Origin: Candidatus Paceibacterota bacterium
GTDB lineage: Bacteria; Patescibacteriota; Minisyncoccia; Phycocordibacterales; UBA6899
Direction: 5' to 3'
Assembly (NCBI GenBank): GCA_035583355.1
Contig: DATEZQ010000008.1
Location: 1 to 36,609, forward strand
Length of the DNA stretch: 36,609 bases
Shown here: piece after piece, positions 1-9,487 of the stretch
Numbering within the stretch: position 1 is the first letter of the stretch
Layout: every line of letters begins with the position of its first letter
The notes under the pieces: model-generated
The model's database searches: none
The model's input: only the letters and a program-made list of their open reading frames with translations
Told to the model about the DNA's origin: nothing
Made by a program: the position numbers and the translations under genes

Positions 1-3000
1 TCAATAGTGACGGTAAGGGCACCATCTTCTGCGTCGAGTGCGGTTGCGCCCTCATCAACATACGTTGTGCCCTGGATCACGTTGACTGGGTTTGAACCAA
101 TGACCGTGATAACCGGAGCGACGTTGATGTGTGGTGTCACAACAACTGTACGAGTTGTCGTACCTACGAAGCCAGTAATCTGATCGGTCGCGGTGTAGGT
201 CAATATATATGTTGCTGGAGTGTTGATATCAACTGTACCAGAAACAACAATCGGAGTAGTGACCGTATGCGCACCCGCGACTGCGGTTGCACCTAGCTCA
301 TCATAAGCAGTCCCCTGCTCTATTGAAATAGTTGAGGAACCATTCAATGTGACAACGGGAAGCTGATAGACAGTGAAATCAAGCAATGACAGATCGACAT
401 ATCCCTCTGGAACACCAATACAGCCGGGAGCTACTATTCCAAAATCAGCAGGTGCAACAAGACAGACCGTGTGTGCACCAGTAGCGGGCACAAGAAATGA
501 GAATGCCCCAGAAACATCTGCGGTTGTCGTTGCAATAACTACGTCAGTAGCATCACGAAGCTCGACATTCGCACCAAGAACATAACCTGGATTATTTACA
601 TCTGCCGAAGTACCAATGCGCACAGTACCACCGGCGGTAAACTCTGCTTTTGCGGTTACTGTGATTGTACGTGTAACTGGATCAGCAGTGAAACCAGTCA
701 TTTCATCAACAACATTGTAGGTGATGATATACGTGCCTGGAACCGCAGTATCCACTATACCGGTAGGCAAAACAGTTGCGGCAAGTGCGCGAGTTCCCGC
801 CATAGCCAATGCACCTGCATCAACATATGACGAACCCTGCACAATAGAGATTGTCGAACTACCATTCAAGGTGATAACGGGAAGTTCTGAAATCGTGAAG
901 TCATTATTCGCAACATCAGATGCGCTTTGTGGAACACTGATACAGCTCGAATCGATGATGCCGAATCCAAGTGGAGCAGCAAAGCAAATATTGTAATCTC
1001 CCGCTGCCGTAATCGCAAACGAGTATGCGCCGTTTGCATCTGTGGTCGTCGAAGCGATGACTGTGCCACCTGCATCCTGAAGGTCGACACTCACACCGAG
1101 CACATAGCCAGGATTCGTGCTGCTTGCCACAACGCCGATACGCACGCTTCCAGATATGCTATATGATGTATTTCCTGAATTGAGCGGAGTGACAATGACC
1201 GTGCGCGTAGCACTTGTCACAAAACCAGTAATTTCATCGGTAACGGAATACGTCACAGTGTATGTACCCGGAGTACTTGGGACATCTGGAGTAATGTTGC
1301 CGGTGATATCGATTACCGCATTAATAACGCGGCTACCTGCGAGTGCCGTAGCACCATACTCTATATATAGATCACCCTCAACGATAGTAATCGCACTTCC
1401 ACCATTCGGCGTAATGACTGGTAGCTCTGTAATAGTGAAATCACTTAAAGTGATGTCTGACGTCCCCTGCGTAAGCAGTACACAACCTGAGTTGATCACA
1501 CCAAATGTATCCGGAGTTACAAGACACACATTGTGGTCTCCTAAAAGAGGGATTACGAACGAGAACGATCCATTTGCATCGGTTGTCGTTGCTTCGAGAA
1601 CGTTCCCCATTCCATCCTGGAGTTCAATTGTTGCACCAAGTGCATATACGGGATTAGAGCTTGAGGCTGCAGTGCCGACTCGCACTGTACCCGATGCAGT
1701 ATATTCTGTAGGAGCAGCTACAACATTAACTATTCGAGTCACCGTTGTCGTTGCACCATTATTGTCGGTGACACTATAGGTCACCGTATATGTGCCAAGC
1801 ACACCTGCATTTACCTGATCATCAACAATAATCCTAGAGGTGAGGTCACCATCTTCTGCATCCGTTGAAGTAGCGCCTGCATCAACATAACTTGCACCAA
1901 GAACTAAATCAACTGGATTAAGTCCCAGAATAGTGATGACTGGAGCAACATTGACGTGTGGTGGCGTATTCACGTTCACGATGCGCTGCGCAGAGGCGGT
2001 AAATCCAGTAAGTTCGTCAACGACGTTATACGTAATTATGTATTGACCTGCGAGATTCGTATTCACTACACCCGATGGCGTAACTGTTGCCGCAAGTGTT
2101 CGGCTACCCGCGGTTGCGATTCCGCCAAGCTCATCATATGAACCCCCAACAAGGATATCAATGGTTGATGAGCCATTAAGTGTAATAATTGGACGCAATG
2201 CAATAGTGAAGTCATCGAGTGTGACATTCGTATTACCCTGCGCTATATCAATACAGCTAAGTCCGATTACTCCATAACCAGAAGGAGCTACAAGACATAC
2301 ACTATGATTACCTGTTGTAGAAATTGTGAAAGAGAACGCGCCACTTGCATCTGTTGTTGTTGTCGCAAGGACTTCACTTGTCATGTCCTTTAACTCTACC
2401 GCTGCACCAAGCGCGTAAACCGGATTGAGCGCAGATGCTGCGGTACCCTCACGAAGCGTACCCGTTGCAGTGAATTCAGTTGGAAGTGCATTCACTATGA
2501 CCGTGCGGACTACTGATACTGCGGCAAGCTGCGTAACTGGATCGACCACATCATAGGTGACTGTATATGTCCCAGGCACCGTCGTGACAATATTCCCTGC
2601 CGCGACAATACTTGATGAAATATCATTAACGCCCTGAACTGCAGTAGCACCGAGATCAACATAAGTTGAGTTCTGTAAAATATTCACCGTACTTGAACCG
2701 TTCAACGTGATCACCGGAGTCATCGCAACAGTAAAGTCTGGCACGATAATATTTGCGCTCGATGATGCGGCAGTATAACAGTTTGAGCTAAGTGCACTGA
2801 ATCCAAGCGGTGCTGTAATACATACTGAATAATCAGCAGTTGGAGTATTTACGAGAAACGCACCCGTAGCATCTGTAGTCGTTGTTGTTGCAACATGAGT
2901 CACCGTATTGGTGAGCGTAACAACAACACCTGAAACACCTGCATTTGAAGTCGAAGCAACGGTACCCGAACGGACCATTCCACTCATATCGATATACGTA

Positions 3001-4250
3001 ACAGGTGGTGGAGGTACGACTGGAGTGACATTCACGGTACGCACTACGGAAATTGCAGAAAGTCCGTTCTTTGGATCAATGACGTTATAGGTCACTGCAT
3101 AGGTGCCGACCGTCGTCATATCAACTGTACTTGATGCAACAATGAGCGCAGTAAGATCATCCCGACCTCGGCTCGCAGTTGCTCCGTCATCTTCATAGAC
3201 AGTGTCCTTTACTACAGAGACAGTCGCATCTCCATTGAGCTGAATAACTGGACGATCAGAAATCGTAAAGTCTGAAAGTGTCACATCATCCGTAGGGTCT
3301 GGGTACACGACAGTCTGACATGCTGGAGATGCAGGAATTGAACCGTACTCTACTGCTGGAACCACGCAAGCCTGATAGTTGCCTGGAATAATAAGAAATG
3401 AGAAACCGCCTATATATGAAGATGTTGTAGCCACAACAGCATTTCCATTTGAAGTATCGCGGAGCTCGATCATAACACCTGCGATTGCAGGATTATTTAT
3501 ATCAACAGTATCACCCGTGCGTACATAGCCATAGATACTCGTTGCATTGAGCAATGAGTTATCAGAACCAGAACCACCACCACCGCCACCTGCCACAGAG
3601 ACAACAGTCACTGAGCGAGATGCCGTAGCAACATATCCAGTCACTGTGTCCGTAAGTGAATAGTTAATTGTATAGACAGCGGGCACTGAAGTATTCACTG
3701 TTCCAGTTGCTGCAATCAAGGACGTCACATCTGTCGTGTCCTTTAACGCGGTTACACCTGAATCTGTGTATGTTGAATGCTGATCCACAAAGACCATCGC
3801 TGGAGTCACCGTGATGACGGGAAGCTTTGATATTGTAAAATCAGCAACCTGTGTGTCGGCGACAGGAAGTGTGATGTCTTGGCAGTTCGTACCACCAGAG
3901 AGTAAACCGTAACCTGTTGGCACGGTGAAGCAAACCTTGTAATCAGAAACGGGAGAAACGGAAACCGTAAATGTTCCGTCGCCCGCACTAGTTGTCTGTG
4001 TCTGGAGCGAACCGTCAGCATTTGAAATAAGCTGAACAGCAGCACCTGCGTAGCCAGGATTACCAGAAAGCGCAGTATCACCGATGCGCACTGCGCCAGT
4101 AATATTTACTGGTGTAGGCGTATCTGCTTCTGCAGTTTTCACGGAAAAAATACCGTGCCCGCTAAATAGGTTCCCGATAAAAATCGAAATGAACGCTATG
4201 CTAATAATAAAGCCGACAGGGACTGTCGAAGCGTATGATATTTTTTTCAT
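1..4250 (-). CDS. Giant repetitive surface protein with alternating Cna-B/CarboxypepD_reg-like and DUF5011 Ig-like domains (C-terminus outside window)
   Basis: The frame is open without a stop from ATG at 4250 to the window edge, giving at least 1416 codons. The N-terminus (MKKISYAS..., hydrophobic to about residue 35, then KTAEADT) reads as a signal peptide or signal anchor. Then come about seven units: a beta-sandwich 'TTDASGAFSF' module resembling carboxypeptidase-regulatory/Cna-B folds, followed by a DUF5011-type Ig-like module with PVITLNGSS and YVDAGATA and ending in TYTVTYNVVD. Two units carry an extra cadherin-like copy with DAEDGDLT (about 1720-1965 and the window edge). A poly-Gly linker lies near 3570-3600. 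Each regulatory-like module has a Cys pair about 13 residues apart (VCLVAPSGYGVIGLSC type). The protein is Thr/Ser rich. Role inferred: exported surface fibre or adhesin. Anchor type is unknown because the end is missing. Confidence 0.85.
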   Translation of the reverse strand, partial: MKKISYASTVPVGFIISIAFISIFIGNLFSGHGIFSVKTAEADTPTPVNITGAVRIGDTALSGNPGYAGAAVQLISNADGSLQTQTTSAGDGTFTVSVSPVSDYKVCFTVPTGYGLLSGGTNCQDITLPVADTQVADFTISKLPVITVTPAMVFVDQHSTYTDSGVTALKDTTDVTSLIAATGTVNTSVPAVYTINYSLTDTVTGYVATASRSVTVVSVAGGGGGGSGSDNSLLNATSIYGYVRTGDTVDINNPAIAGVMIELRDTSNGNAVVATTSSYIGGFSFLIIPGNYQACVVPAVEYGSIPASPACQTVVYPDPTDDVTLSDFTISDRPVIQLNGDATVSVVKDTVYEDDGATASRGRDDLTALIVASSTVDMTTVGTYAVTYNVIDPKNGLSAISVVRTVNVTPVVPPPPVTYIDMSGMVRSGTVASTSNAGVSGVVVTLTNTVTHVATTTTTDATGAFLVNTPTADYSVCITAPLGFSALSSNCYTAASSSANIIVPDFTVAMTPVITLNGSSTVNILQNSTYVDLGATAVQGVNDISSSIVAAGNIVTTVPGTYTVTYDVVDPVTQLAAVSVVRTVIVNALPTEFTATGTLREGTAASALNPVYALGAAVELKDMTSEVLATTTTDASGAFSFTISTTGNHSVCLVAPSGYGVIGLSCIDIAQGNTNVTLDDFTIALRPIITLNGSSTIDILVGGSYDELGGIATAGSRTLAATVTPSGVVNTNLAGQYIITYNVVDELTGFTASAQRIVNVNTPPHVNVAPVITILGLNPVDLVLGASYVDAGATSTDAEDGDLTSRIIVDDQVNAGVLGTYTVTYSVTDNNGATTTVTRIVNVVAAPTEYTASGTVRVGTAASSSNPVYALGATIELQDGMGNVLEATTTDANGSFSFVIPLLGDHNVCLVTPDTFGVINSGCVLLTQGTSDITLSDFTITELPVITPNGGSAITIVEGDLYIEYGATALAGSRVINAVIDITGNITPDVPSTPGTYTVTYSVTDEITGFVTSATRTVIVTPLNSGNTSYSISGSVRIGVVASSTNPGYVLGVSVDLQDAGGTVIASTTTDANGAYSFAITAAGDYNICFAAPLGFGIIDSSCISVPQSASDVANNDFTISELPVITLNGSSTISIVQGSSYVDAGALAMAGTRALAATVLPTGIVDTAVPGTYIITYNVVDEMTGFTADPVTRTITVTAKAEFTAGGTVRIGTSADVNNPGYVLGANVELRDATDVVIATTTADVSGAFSFLVPATGAHTVCLVAPADFGIVAPGCIGVPEGYVDLSLLDFTVYQLPVVTLNGSSTISIEQGTAYDELGATAVAGAHTVTTPIVVSGTVDINTPATYILTYTATDQITGFVGTTTRTVVVTPHINVAPVITVIGSNPVNVIQGTTYVDEGATALDAEDGALTVTI

Positions 4251-4299
4251 GGCTATGGTTTAGACACAATCAGGACTAGTACGGTTTATTGTGTTGAAA

Positions 4300-4434
4300 T
4301 TCAAACTACCTATTATTCTTAAGGTTGTCAAGTGAAAATATTTAAAGCATGGCTCAAGAGAGCCGTTTTAAAGGACATGTCCTTAAAGGACAGTCTCGAA
4401 ATTTTGTGTCCTTTATAAAGGACATTTGTCCTTT
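4300..4434 (-). promoter_or_regulatory. Composite promoter/operator of the giant surface protein
   Basis: Reading toward the gene there are six TGTCCTTT/AAAGGACA half-sites (4427-4434, 4417-4424, 4407-4414, 4385-4392, 4378-4384 partial, 4370-4377). 4407-4424 is a perfect 18-bp palindrome and 4371-4384 a perfect 14-bp one. Five bases after the last half-site lies the dyad GGCTC...GAGCC (4351-4364), then TTGACA (4326-4331) and the 10-mer GTAGTTTGAA (4300-4309). The same order and near-identical spacing precede the envelope gene starting at 6113. TAGTTT as the -10 is inferred from its 17-bp distance to TTGACA. The rest of the 4251-4634 gap holds only a terminator. Confidence 0.7.
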
Positions 4435-4600
4435 AGCAATATACTTTTATTTATAGCCATATAAAAAATTAACTAATAGCATTTTGTATAGCATGCGCAC
4501 TCAATATCGCTCGTTACTGCCTTATCAGTCGATGCAAATTTAATGCTCTGATTTTCTCATGCCGAATGATATTCCCCTTCTTCGAGAAAACTTGTACAAA

Positions 4601-4630
4601 AAAAATTCACACCAGAGGGTGTGAATTTTT
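4601..4630 (-). terminator. Rho-independent terminator of the 4635-6113 gene
   Basis: A 12-13 bp perfect stem (AAAATTCACACC / GGTGTGAATTTT) with an AGAG loop, A-tract on one side and T-tract on the other, begins a few bases after the stop codon of the minus-strand gene. The flanking A run at 4598-4605 gives the U-tract on the minus strand. Confidence 0.85.
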
Positions 4631-4634
4631 AAAC

Positions 4635-6113
4635 TTACTTAACCTTCTTTGAGTTTGTAGGAATGTCGACAACAGACGCGGTCACCGTCTCAGTCACTTC
4701 ATCCTCCCCTCGCGTACGGCGATAAAGATAGACTGAGACTGCAAATGCAAACACCCCGAGAAGAAGAGCAAACACTGCTGCAATCGCCGTCATGTTCAGG
4801 AAGCTTCTGAAATTATAGAATGCGGTAGCAATATTCCCTTCCTTATTCTCAACAACAGGATCAATCGCCTCAGTTTTCGCAGCCACGGAACCTGATGCAC
4901 TGATTGAATTACCTTCATCTTTCTTGCCAAATGTTGGCATCACCGCGAGCAAGCTCTGCTTAGCACGATTCCACCATGCACTCAATGCCCCCTGCTTAGT
5001 CGTACTTGCGACATCTGCGAGTGATGCGGCGTCGCTCGATGCATATGAACTTCCTTGCTGTCCTAACGCAGCAACACGATAGGTAGCAATTTCCTTCAAC
5101 TGTGCAAATGTGAGCGGGAACTCATGACCACAATAAATCTCATTAATCTTTTTCTGGGTTGTCATATAGACATTACCCGTATTGCCATCCTTGCCCCAAA
5201 GTGAGAGTACCTCCTTGAAGTGTCTATCCTGGAATATACGTACACCACGCTCTGTAGCCTCATCATAAACACCTGTCGCACGCACGCTCATCAGGCCTTC
5301 GTAAATGAAGAGGAATGTCTGCAACTTGAGCACTTCAACCTTCTCATTTTGCGCACCCTTGCTCATATAGCTCTTAAGGAGCACACACTCGTTTGCAGTA
5401 CTTGGTGCAGGGACGCTAGGATTGATGGTTGTAGCTACAAGCGGAGCACCAACAATCACCTTTCGCACCACATCCTTCGTAGGGAAACCTCCCGTTGCCT
5501 TTGCGTCGACATGGTAGACTACCGCGTACTCCCCTGCAACCTTCGTATTCACATCACCAGTTGCCTCAACGCCGTAACCATGAATAACTTTGCCATCCTG
5601 GCCACGAAGCTCAACGCCCGGGTCCTCATATATTGAACCAGTCTTTACATAAACAGTAGTACCACCGTACAAGAAGATTGTAGGGAGTTTCTCAACAAGA
5701 AAACCATCAAGCGCAACAACGCCCACAAGGTTAGTAAGCTCAAAATTGAGTGGTGCCCCCACAGGGATTCCATAACCCACTGCAGGAACGAGAGATACTA
5801 TATAGTCAATATTCTCAGGTGCGGTAAATACGAATTTACCACCCTCATCCGTAACCGCAGTTGCTTGGAGTGCACCTGAGTGCTTCAGCGTAAGATTCAC
5901 GGTCATGCCTGGTGCGACAACGCTTGATGAGCTCGCAGATGCGAGAGTGCGGATCGTACCCGAGATGTTATTGGTAATCGGAGCAGAAGCTTCTGCGGCC
6001 ACTACAGTGGGAAGCACTGTGCTTGTAGCGAGAAAATTTCCGATCGGTGCAAAGAGAAATGCAGTGACAAGAACTGCAGATGAAATTGCACGAGTTGCTG
6101 TAGAAATTTGCAT
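4635..6113 (-). CDS. Exported envelope protein: CarboxypepD_reg-like + DUF5011 + peptidoglycan-binding-like domain, C-terminal membrane anchor
   Basis: 492 aa. Residues 1-41 form a signal peptide ending VVAAEA. About residues 48-115 resemble a carboxypeptidase-regulatory fold (AVTDEGGKFVF, then VGYGIP). About 140-222 are DUF5011-like (PTIFLYGG, YEDPGVE, AGEYAVVYHVD). About 245-345 look like a PG_binding_1-type repeat (VEVLKLQTFLF, TERGVRIFQDRH). A single membrane segment lies at about 443-467 (AIAAVFALLLGVFAFAVSVYLY), followed by a charged tail with RRTRGEDE. Topology is therefore exported and anchored at the C-terminus. Domain types match the giant protein next door, but the Cys pair found in each repeat there is absent here. 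It shares the neighbour's composite promoter, suggesting co-regulation. Possible role: linking the surface layer to peptidoglycan (inference). Confidence 0.85.
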   Translation of the reverse strand: MQISTATRAISSAVLVTAFLFAPIGNFLATSTVLPTVVAAEASAPITNNISGTIRTLASASSSSVVAPGMTVNLTLKHSGALQATAVTDEGGKFVFTAPENIDYIVSLVPAVGYGIPVGAPLNFELTNLVGVVALDGFLVEKLPTIFLYGGTTVYVKTGSIYEDPGVELRGQDGKVIHGYGVEATGDVNTKVAGEYAVVYHVDAKATGGFPTKDVVRKVIVGAPLVATTINPSVPAPSTANECVLLKSYMSKGAQNEKVEVLKLQTFLFIYEGLMSVRATGVYDEATERGVRIFQDRHFKEVLSLWGKDGNTGNVYMTTQKKINEIYCGHEFPLTFAQLKEIATYRVAALGQQGSSYASSDAASLADVASTTKQGALSAWWNRAKQSLLAVMPTFGKKDEGNSISASGSVAAKTEAIDPVVENKEGNIATAFYNFRSFLNMTAIAAVFALLLGVFAFAVSVYLYRRTRGEDEVTETVTASVVDIPTNSKKVK

Positions 6114-6170
6114 GATAATAAGTTGCGAGTTTTAAAGCACAGAAGTAGGAATACCTACAACAGTGTTCCC

Positions 6171-6295
6171 TTCAAACTACTGCTAATTGACAGAGTGTCA
6201 AGAAATAGAAACACACAATTATGGCTTAACTGAGCCAATATAAAGGACATTAACTAAAGGACATACTTACATGCAAACTCCATGAACTGTCCTTT
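6171..6295 (-). promoter_or_regulatory. Composite promoter/operator of the 4635-6113 envelope gene
   Basis: Three AAAGGACA/TGTCCTTT half-sites (6288-6295, 6256-6263, 6242-6249) are followed, again after exactly five bases, by the dyad GGCTTAACTGAGCC (6223-6236), then TTGACA (6196-6201) and GTAGTTTGAA (6171-6180). The last element is 58 bases before the ATG. The architecture copies that before the gene at 4250. Confidence 0.7.
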
Positions 6296-6557
6296 AAAAA
6301 TACCTTTAATAATGGGCGTTATTCGTGATAAGTAATTATATATACCGAAGAGGTGCGCGCAGACTTCCCTGCATTTCCCCGGACTTGACCTTGGGTTACT
6401 TACTGGTTGTATTGAGTTATCCACATTTGTGTACTTATATATTTTGGAAATCTTCCGGCCATTTCACTCCGGGCAACTCTCCTTCTTCAGTACATAAAGG
6501 GATCACTATAACAAGAAAATAGCGCCCGAAAAAGCTATATTATCCTTCCTCCTATGC
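6296..6557. other. AT-rich non-coding stretch upstream of valS with a single DnaA-box-like site
   Basis: No convincing gene is seen. One perfect DnaA-box match, TTATCCACA, lies at 6417-6425, alone and without a cluster of 9-mers, so it does not mark an origin. The valS promoter follows at the right edge. Confidence 0.4.
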
Positions 6558-6563
6558 TATAAT
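6555..6563 (+). promoter_or_regulatory. Extended -10 promoter of valS
   Basis: TGCTATAAT (TG at 6555-6556, TATAAT at 6558-6563) ends nine bases before the ATG at 6573, so the mRNA leader would be about 0-4 nt. No clear -35 is visible. Confidence 0.65.
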
Positions 6564-6572
6564 CATTCATAT

Positions 6573-8771
6573 ATGAATGAGAAATTCTTGACCCCCTACA
6601 ACCCCGAAGAGACCGAGGATCGCATTTATGCTGCGTGGCAAAATGCAGGCTACTTCAATCCTGATAAATGTGTTGAATCAGGCGCAACTGCCGCTGATGC
6701 TCCTACATACTCAATCGTACTCCCCCCACCAAACGTAACCGGTGTTTTGCACATGGGCCACGCCGCCATGCTTGCCATAGAGGATATCATCGTGCGCTAC
6801 AACCGCATGACTGGACATCGTACTCTCTGGCTCCCTGGAACAGACCATGCCGCAATCGCAACACAATCGAAAGTTGAGAAAATCATCGAAAAAGAGAAGC
6901 TCAATAAGTATGAAATGGGGCGCGAAGCATTTTTGGACCGAGTAAACAAATTTGCCCAAGAGTCTCACGATGTGATCGTTAGCCAGGTTCGCAAGATGGG
7001 TGCATCCGTCGACTGGTCACGTGAGGCATTTACTCTCGATGAAAAACGCAACCTCGCAGTGCGCACCGCTTTTAAACGCATGTATGACGACGGCCTCATT
7101 TACCGTGGTTACCGTGTCGTGAACTGGGACCCAAAGGGGCAGACAGTTATCTCTGATGATGAAATCGTCTATGAGGAGCGCAAAGCGAAGTTCTATACCT
7201 TCAAGTACAGCAAGGACTTCCCTATTGCTATCTCGACCACACGACCAGAAACGAAGGTTGGCGACACCGCAGTCGCCGTCCATCCTGAGGATGAACGCTA
7301 TGCACACCTTGTCGGAACGACTCATGAAGTTGTCTTTTGTGGTGTTCCCCTTTCTATCAAGATCATCGCCGACACTGCCGTCGAGAAGGACTTTGGGACA
7401 GGAGCACTTGGAGTGACCCCTGCTCACTCTGCAATCGACGCAGAAATTGCGCAGCGCCATAACCTCCCAATGATCCAGGTCATCGATGAGAAGGCACGCA
7501 TGATGGTTGGCGACGACCGTATCAAGGGCAAGAAGGCTGCCGAAGCACGCGAGATTATCGCGCAATACCTCCGCGACGAGAACCTCATTGAAAAGGAAGA
7601 GGAAGTAACCCAGAATGTTTCTACTGCTGAGCGCACGGGTGCTATCATCGAACCACTCCCAAAGATGCAGTGGTTCATCGCGGCGAACAAGCAGTTCACA
7701 ATGAAGCACTCAAAGCTTCAGGGAATCAATGCGGGTGATCAGGTGACTCTCAAACAACTCATGCAGCACGTCGTGCGCGAGGGCGAAATCAGTATTCTTC
7801 CTGATCGCTTCAATACAACCTACTTCCGTTGGATTGATAATCTTCGTGACTGGTGTATCTCACGCCAAATCTGGTACGGACACCGCATCCCTGTGTGGTA
7901 TAAGGGTGATGAGATCTTCTGCGATATTGAGGCACCAGAGGGTGAGGGTTGGACACAAGACCCTGATACACTCGACACGTGGTTTTCTTCTGGACTATGG
8001 ACATTCTCAACACTTGGATGGCCTGACGAGAACGCAATCGATTTCAAGACGTACCACCCAACACAGCTTCTTGAGACGGGCTATGACATCCTCTTCTTCT
8101 GGGTTGCGCGCATGATTCTCATGAGCACATATATACTCGGAGAGATTCCATTCGAAACCGTCTACCTCCACGGCCTTGTTCGTGATGCAAAAGGACAGAA
8201 GATGAGCAAGAGTAAAGGAAATGCGACCGACCCTCTTGAAATGATTGCAAAGTACGGTGGCGACGCTGTGCGCATGTCACTCATTGTCGGCACAGGCCCT
8301 GGCGCTGATACAAATTTCTCAGAAGATAAAGTGCGTGCATACAAGAAGTATGCCAACAAGATCTGGAATATCTCTCGCTTTGTCATCGAAAAGACCGAGG
8401 GTATTACTGTCGACCTCGACAAGCACCCGAAGCTTACCGACAAGGATGCAGCTGCTATCAAGGAGCTCAATGGGGTCATCGAGTACGTAGGTACACATGT
8501 GAGCGAATATAAGCTCCATCTTGCCGCCGAACACCTCTACCATTTCACCTGGCACACCCTTGCCGACGTGCTCATAGAGGAACGCAAGGCAATCCTATCT
8601 GAGGGTACCGATGAAGAGAAGTATTCTGCTGCCTGGACCTTGCGCACCATACTTGAAACGATACTCAAGCTGCATCACCCTTTCATGCCATTCATCACTG
8701 AGGAAATCTGGTCTCTACTTCCTCTCCGCACCTTACCACTTATTGTCACTCCATGGCCTTTGGCGAAGTAA
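6573..8771 (+). CDS. valS: Valyl-tRNA synthetase (short form)
   Basis: Charges tRNA-Val with valine in the cytoplasm; class I synthetase. The HIGH signature is HMGH at residues 60-63 (preceded by PPPNVTG) and KMSKS is at 543-547. The editing (CP1) domain is present: TTRPETKVGDTAVAVHPED and GTGALGVTPAHS. The catalytic core includes DTWFSSGLWTFSTLGWP, typical of ValS. At 732 aa it is much shorter than usual bacterial ValS (about 880-950). It ends right after the helical anticodon-binding domain and lacks the C-terminal coiled-coil arm that contacts the tRNA. The stop lies 19 bases inside the next gene, so this is the first gene of a valS-prsW-hsp20 operon. The start is fixed by the -10 box just upstream. 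Confidence 0.95.
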   Translation: MNEKFLTPYNPEETEDRIYAAWQNAGYFNPDKCVESGATAADAPTYSIVLPPPNVTGVLHMGHAAMLAIEDIIVRYNRMTGHRTLWLPGTDHAAIATQSKVEKIIEKEKLNKYEMGREAFLDRVNKFAQESHDVIVSQVRKMGASVDWSREAFTLDEKRNLAVRTAFKRMYDDGLIYRGYRVVNWDPKGQTVISDDEIVYEERKAKFYTFKYSKDFPIAISTTRPETKVGDTAVAVHPEDERYAHLVGTTHEVVFCGVPLSIKIIADTAVEKDFGTGALGVTPAHSAIDAEIAQRHNLPMIQVIDEKARMMVGDDRIKGKKAAEAREIIAQYLRDENLIEKEEEVTQNVSTAERTGAIIEPLPKMQWFIAANKQFTMKHSKLQGINAGDQVTLKQLMQHVVREGEISILPDRFNTTYFRWIDNLRDWCISRQIWYGHRIPVWYKGDEIFCDIEAPEGEGWTQDPDTLDTWFSSGLWTFSTLGWPDENAIDFKTYHPTQLLETGYDILFFWVARMILMSTYILGEIPFETVYLHGLVRDAKGQKMSKSKGNATDPLEMIAKYGGDAVRMSLIVGTGPGADTNFSEDKVRAYKKYANKIWNISRFVIEKTEGITVDLDKHPKLTDKDAAAIKELNGVIEYVGTHVSEYKLHLAAEHLYHFTWHTLADVLIEERKAILSEGTDEEKYSAAWTLRTILETILKLHHPFMPFITEEIWSLLPLRTLPLIVTPWPLAK

Positions 8772-9487
8772 CAACAAATACGTTTTTCATCGCTCTACTG
8801 CTCGGACTCGTTCCGTCTCTTTTCTGGCTCTGGTTTTGGCTCCGTGAAGACCGGCTCCACCCGGAACCCAAAAGCATGATTATGCTCGCATTCCTTGGTG
8901 GTATGGTTGCAACGATGCTTGCTTATCCACTGGAGCGGGCCGTAGCAGATATTGGATTAACCGAGCAACAACGGTTCATGGTTTGGGTAGTAATGGAAGA
9001 ACTGCTCAAGTATGCGGCACTCTTCTTCCTAGTATTACGTAGTCCTTACTTCGATGAGCCGATAGATGCGGTGATTTACATGATCACCATCGCCCTCGGC
9101 TTCGCGGCTCTTGAGAACACGCTCTTCATTCTTGGACCGCTCGCTTCGGGAGATCAAGCAACTGCAATGAATCTCACCGCGCTTCGCTTTGTTGGCGCAA
9201 CGTTGCTTCACGTAGCATCTTCCGCTCTTGTCGGCATCGCAATGTCCTTTGCTTACTTCAAGGTAAAAGGCCATCGTATTCTTTTCTCAGTCTCAGGTAT
9301 ACTTGCAGCAATCACCCTGCATGCGATCTACAATCTGTCGATCGTCGAAAGCTCTGACCCAAGTACCGTGTATAATATATTCATTGGACTTTGGGTTTCT
9401 GTCCTTGGGGTGCTCTTGGCCTGTGAGCGCATTAAACGACTTCCACCTCGAACGCATCTCTCGTTTCCTAATCTAAAACGCATATGA
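8753..9487 (+). CDS. PrsW-family intramembrane metalloprotease
   Basis: 244 aa, about seven to eight hydrophobic segments. PrsW-family signatures: EELLK at residues 82-86, a Glu-Asn pair at 121-122 (ALENTLFIL), His153 in a membrane helix (ATLLHVASSALVG) and His190 in another (LHAIYNLS). In Bacillus, PrsW cuts the anti-sigma factor RsiW; the family is a CPBP relative with Glu/His metal ligands. The substrate here is unknown; an anti-sigma-like membrane protein is encoded at 15003-15713. It overlaps valS by 19 bases and the next gene by 4 (ATGA), implying translational coupling. Start at 8753 is chosen because the first membrane helix begins at residue 11. Confidence 0.85.
   Translation: MAFGEVTTNTFFIALLLGLVPSLFWLWFWLREDRLHPEPKSMIMLAFLGGMVATMLAYPLERAVADIGLTEQQRFMVWVVMEELLKYAALFFLVLRSPYFDEPIDAVIYMITIALGFAALENTLFILGPLASGDQATAMNLTALRFVGATLLHVASSALVGIAMSFAYFKVKGHRILFSVSGILAAITLHAIYNLSIVESSDPSTVYNIFIGLWVSVLGVLLACERIKRLPPRTHLSFPNLKRI

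Noticed and set aside
2380-3745. TGTCCTTT matches inside the surface-protein gene
   Set aside because: They encode Lys-Asp codons at variable places, are single and lack the GGCTC dyad.
373-4081. Plus-strand open frames across 373-4081
   Set aside because: They are antisense to the continuous surface-protein frame, have no start context and mirror its repeats.
6417-6425. Replication origin suggested by a perfect DnaA box
   Set aside because: A single 9-mer with no cluster, no AT-rich unwinding array and no dnaA or dnaN gene nearby.
6325-6522. 65-codon plus-strand frame before valS
   Set aside because: No promoter or ribosome site, odd composition, and no recognisable domain.
7017-7709. 230-codon minus-strand frame inside valS
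   Set aside because: Antisense shadow of a well-supported synthetase gene.
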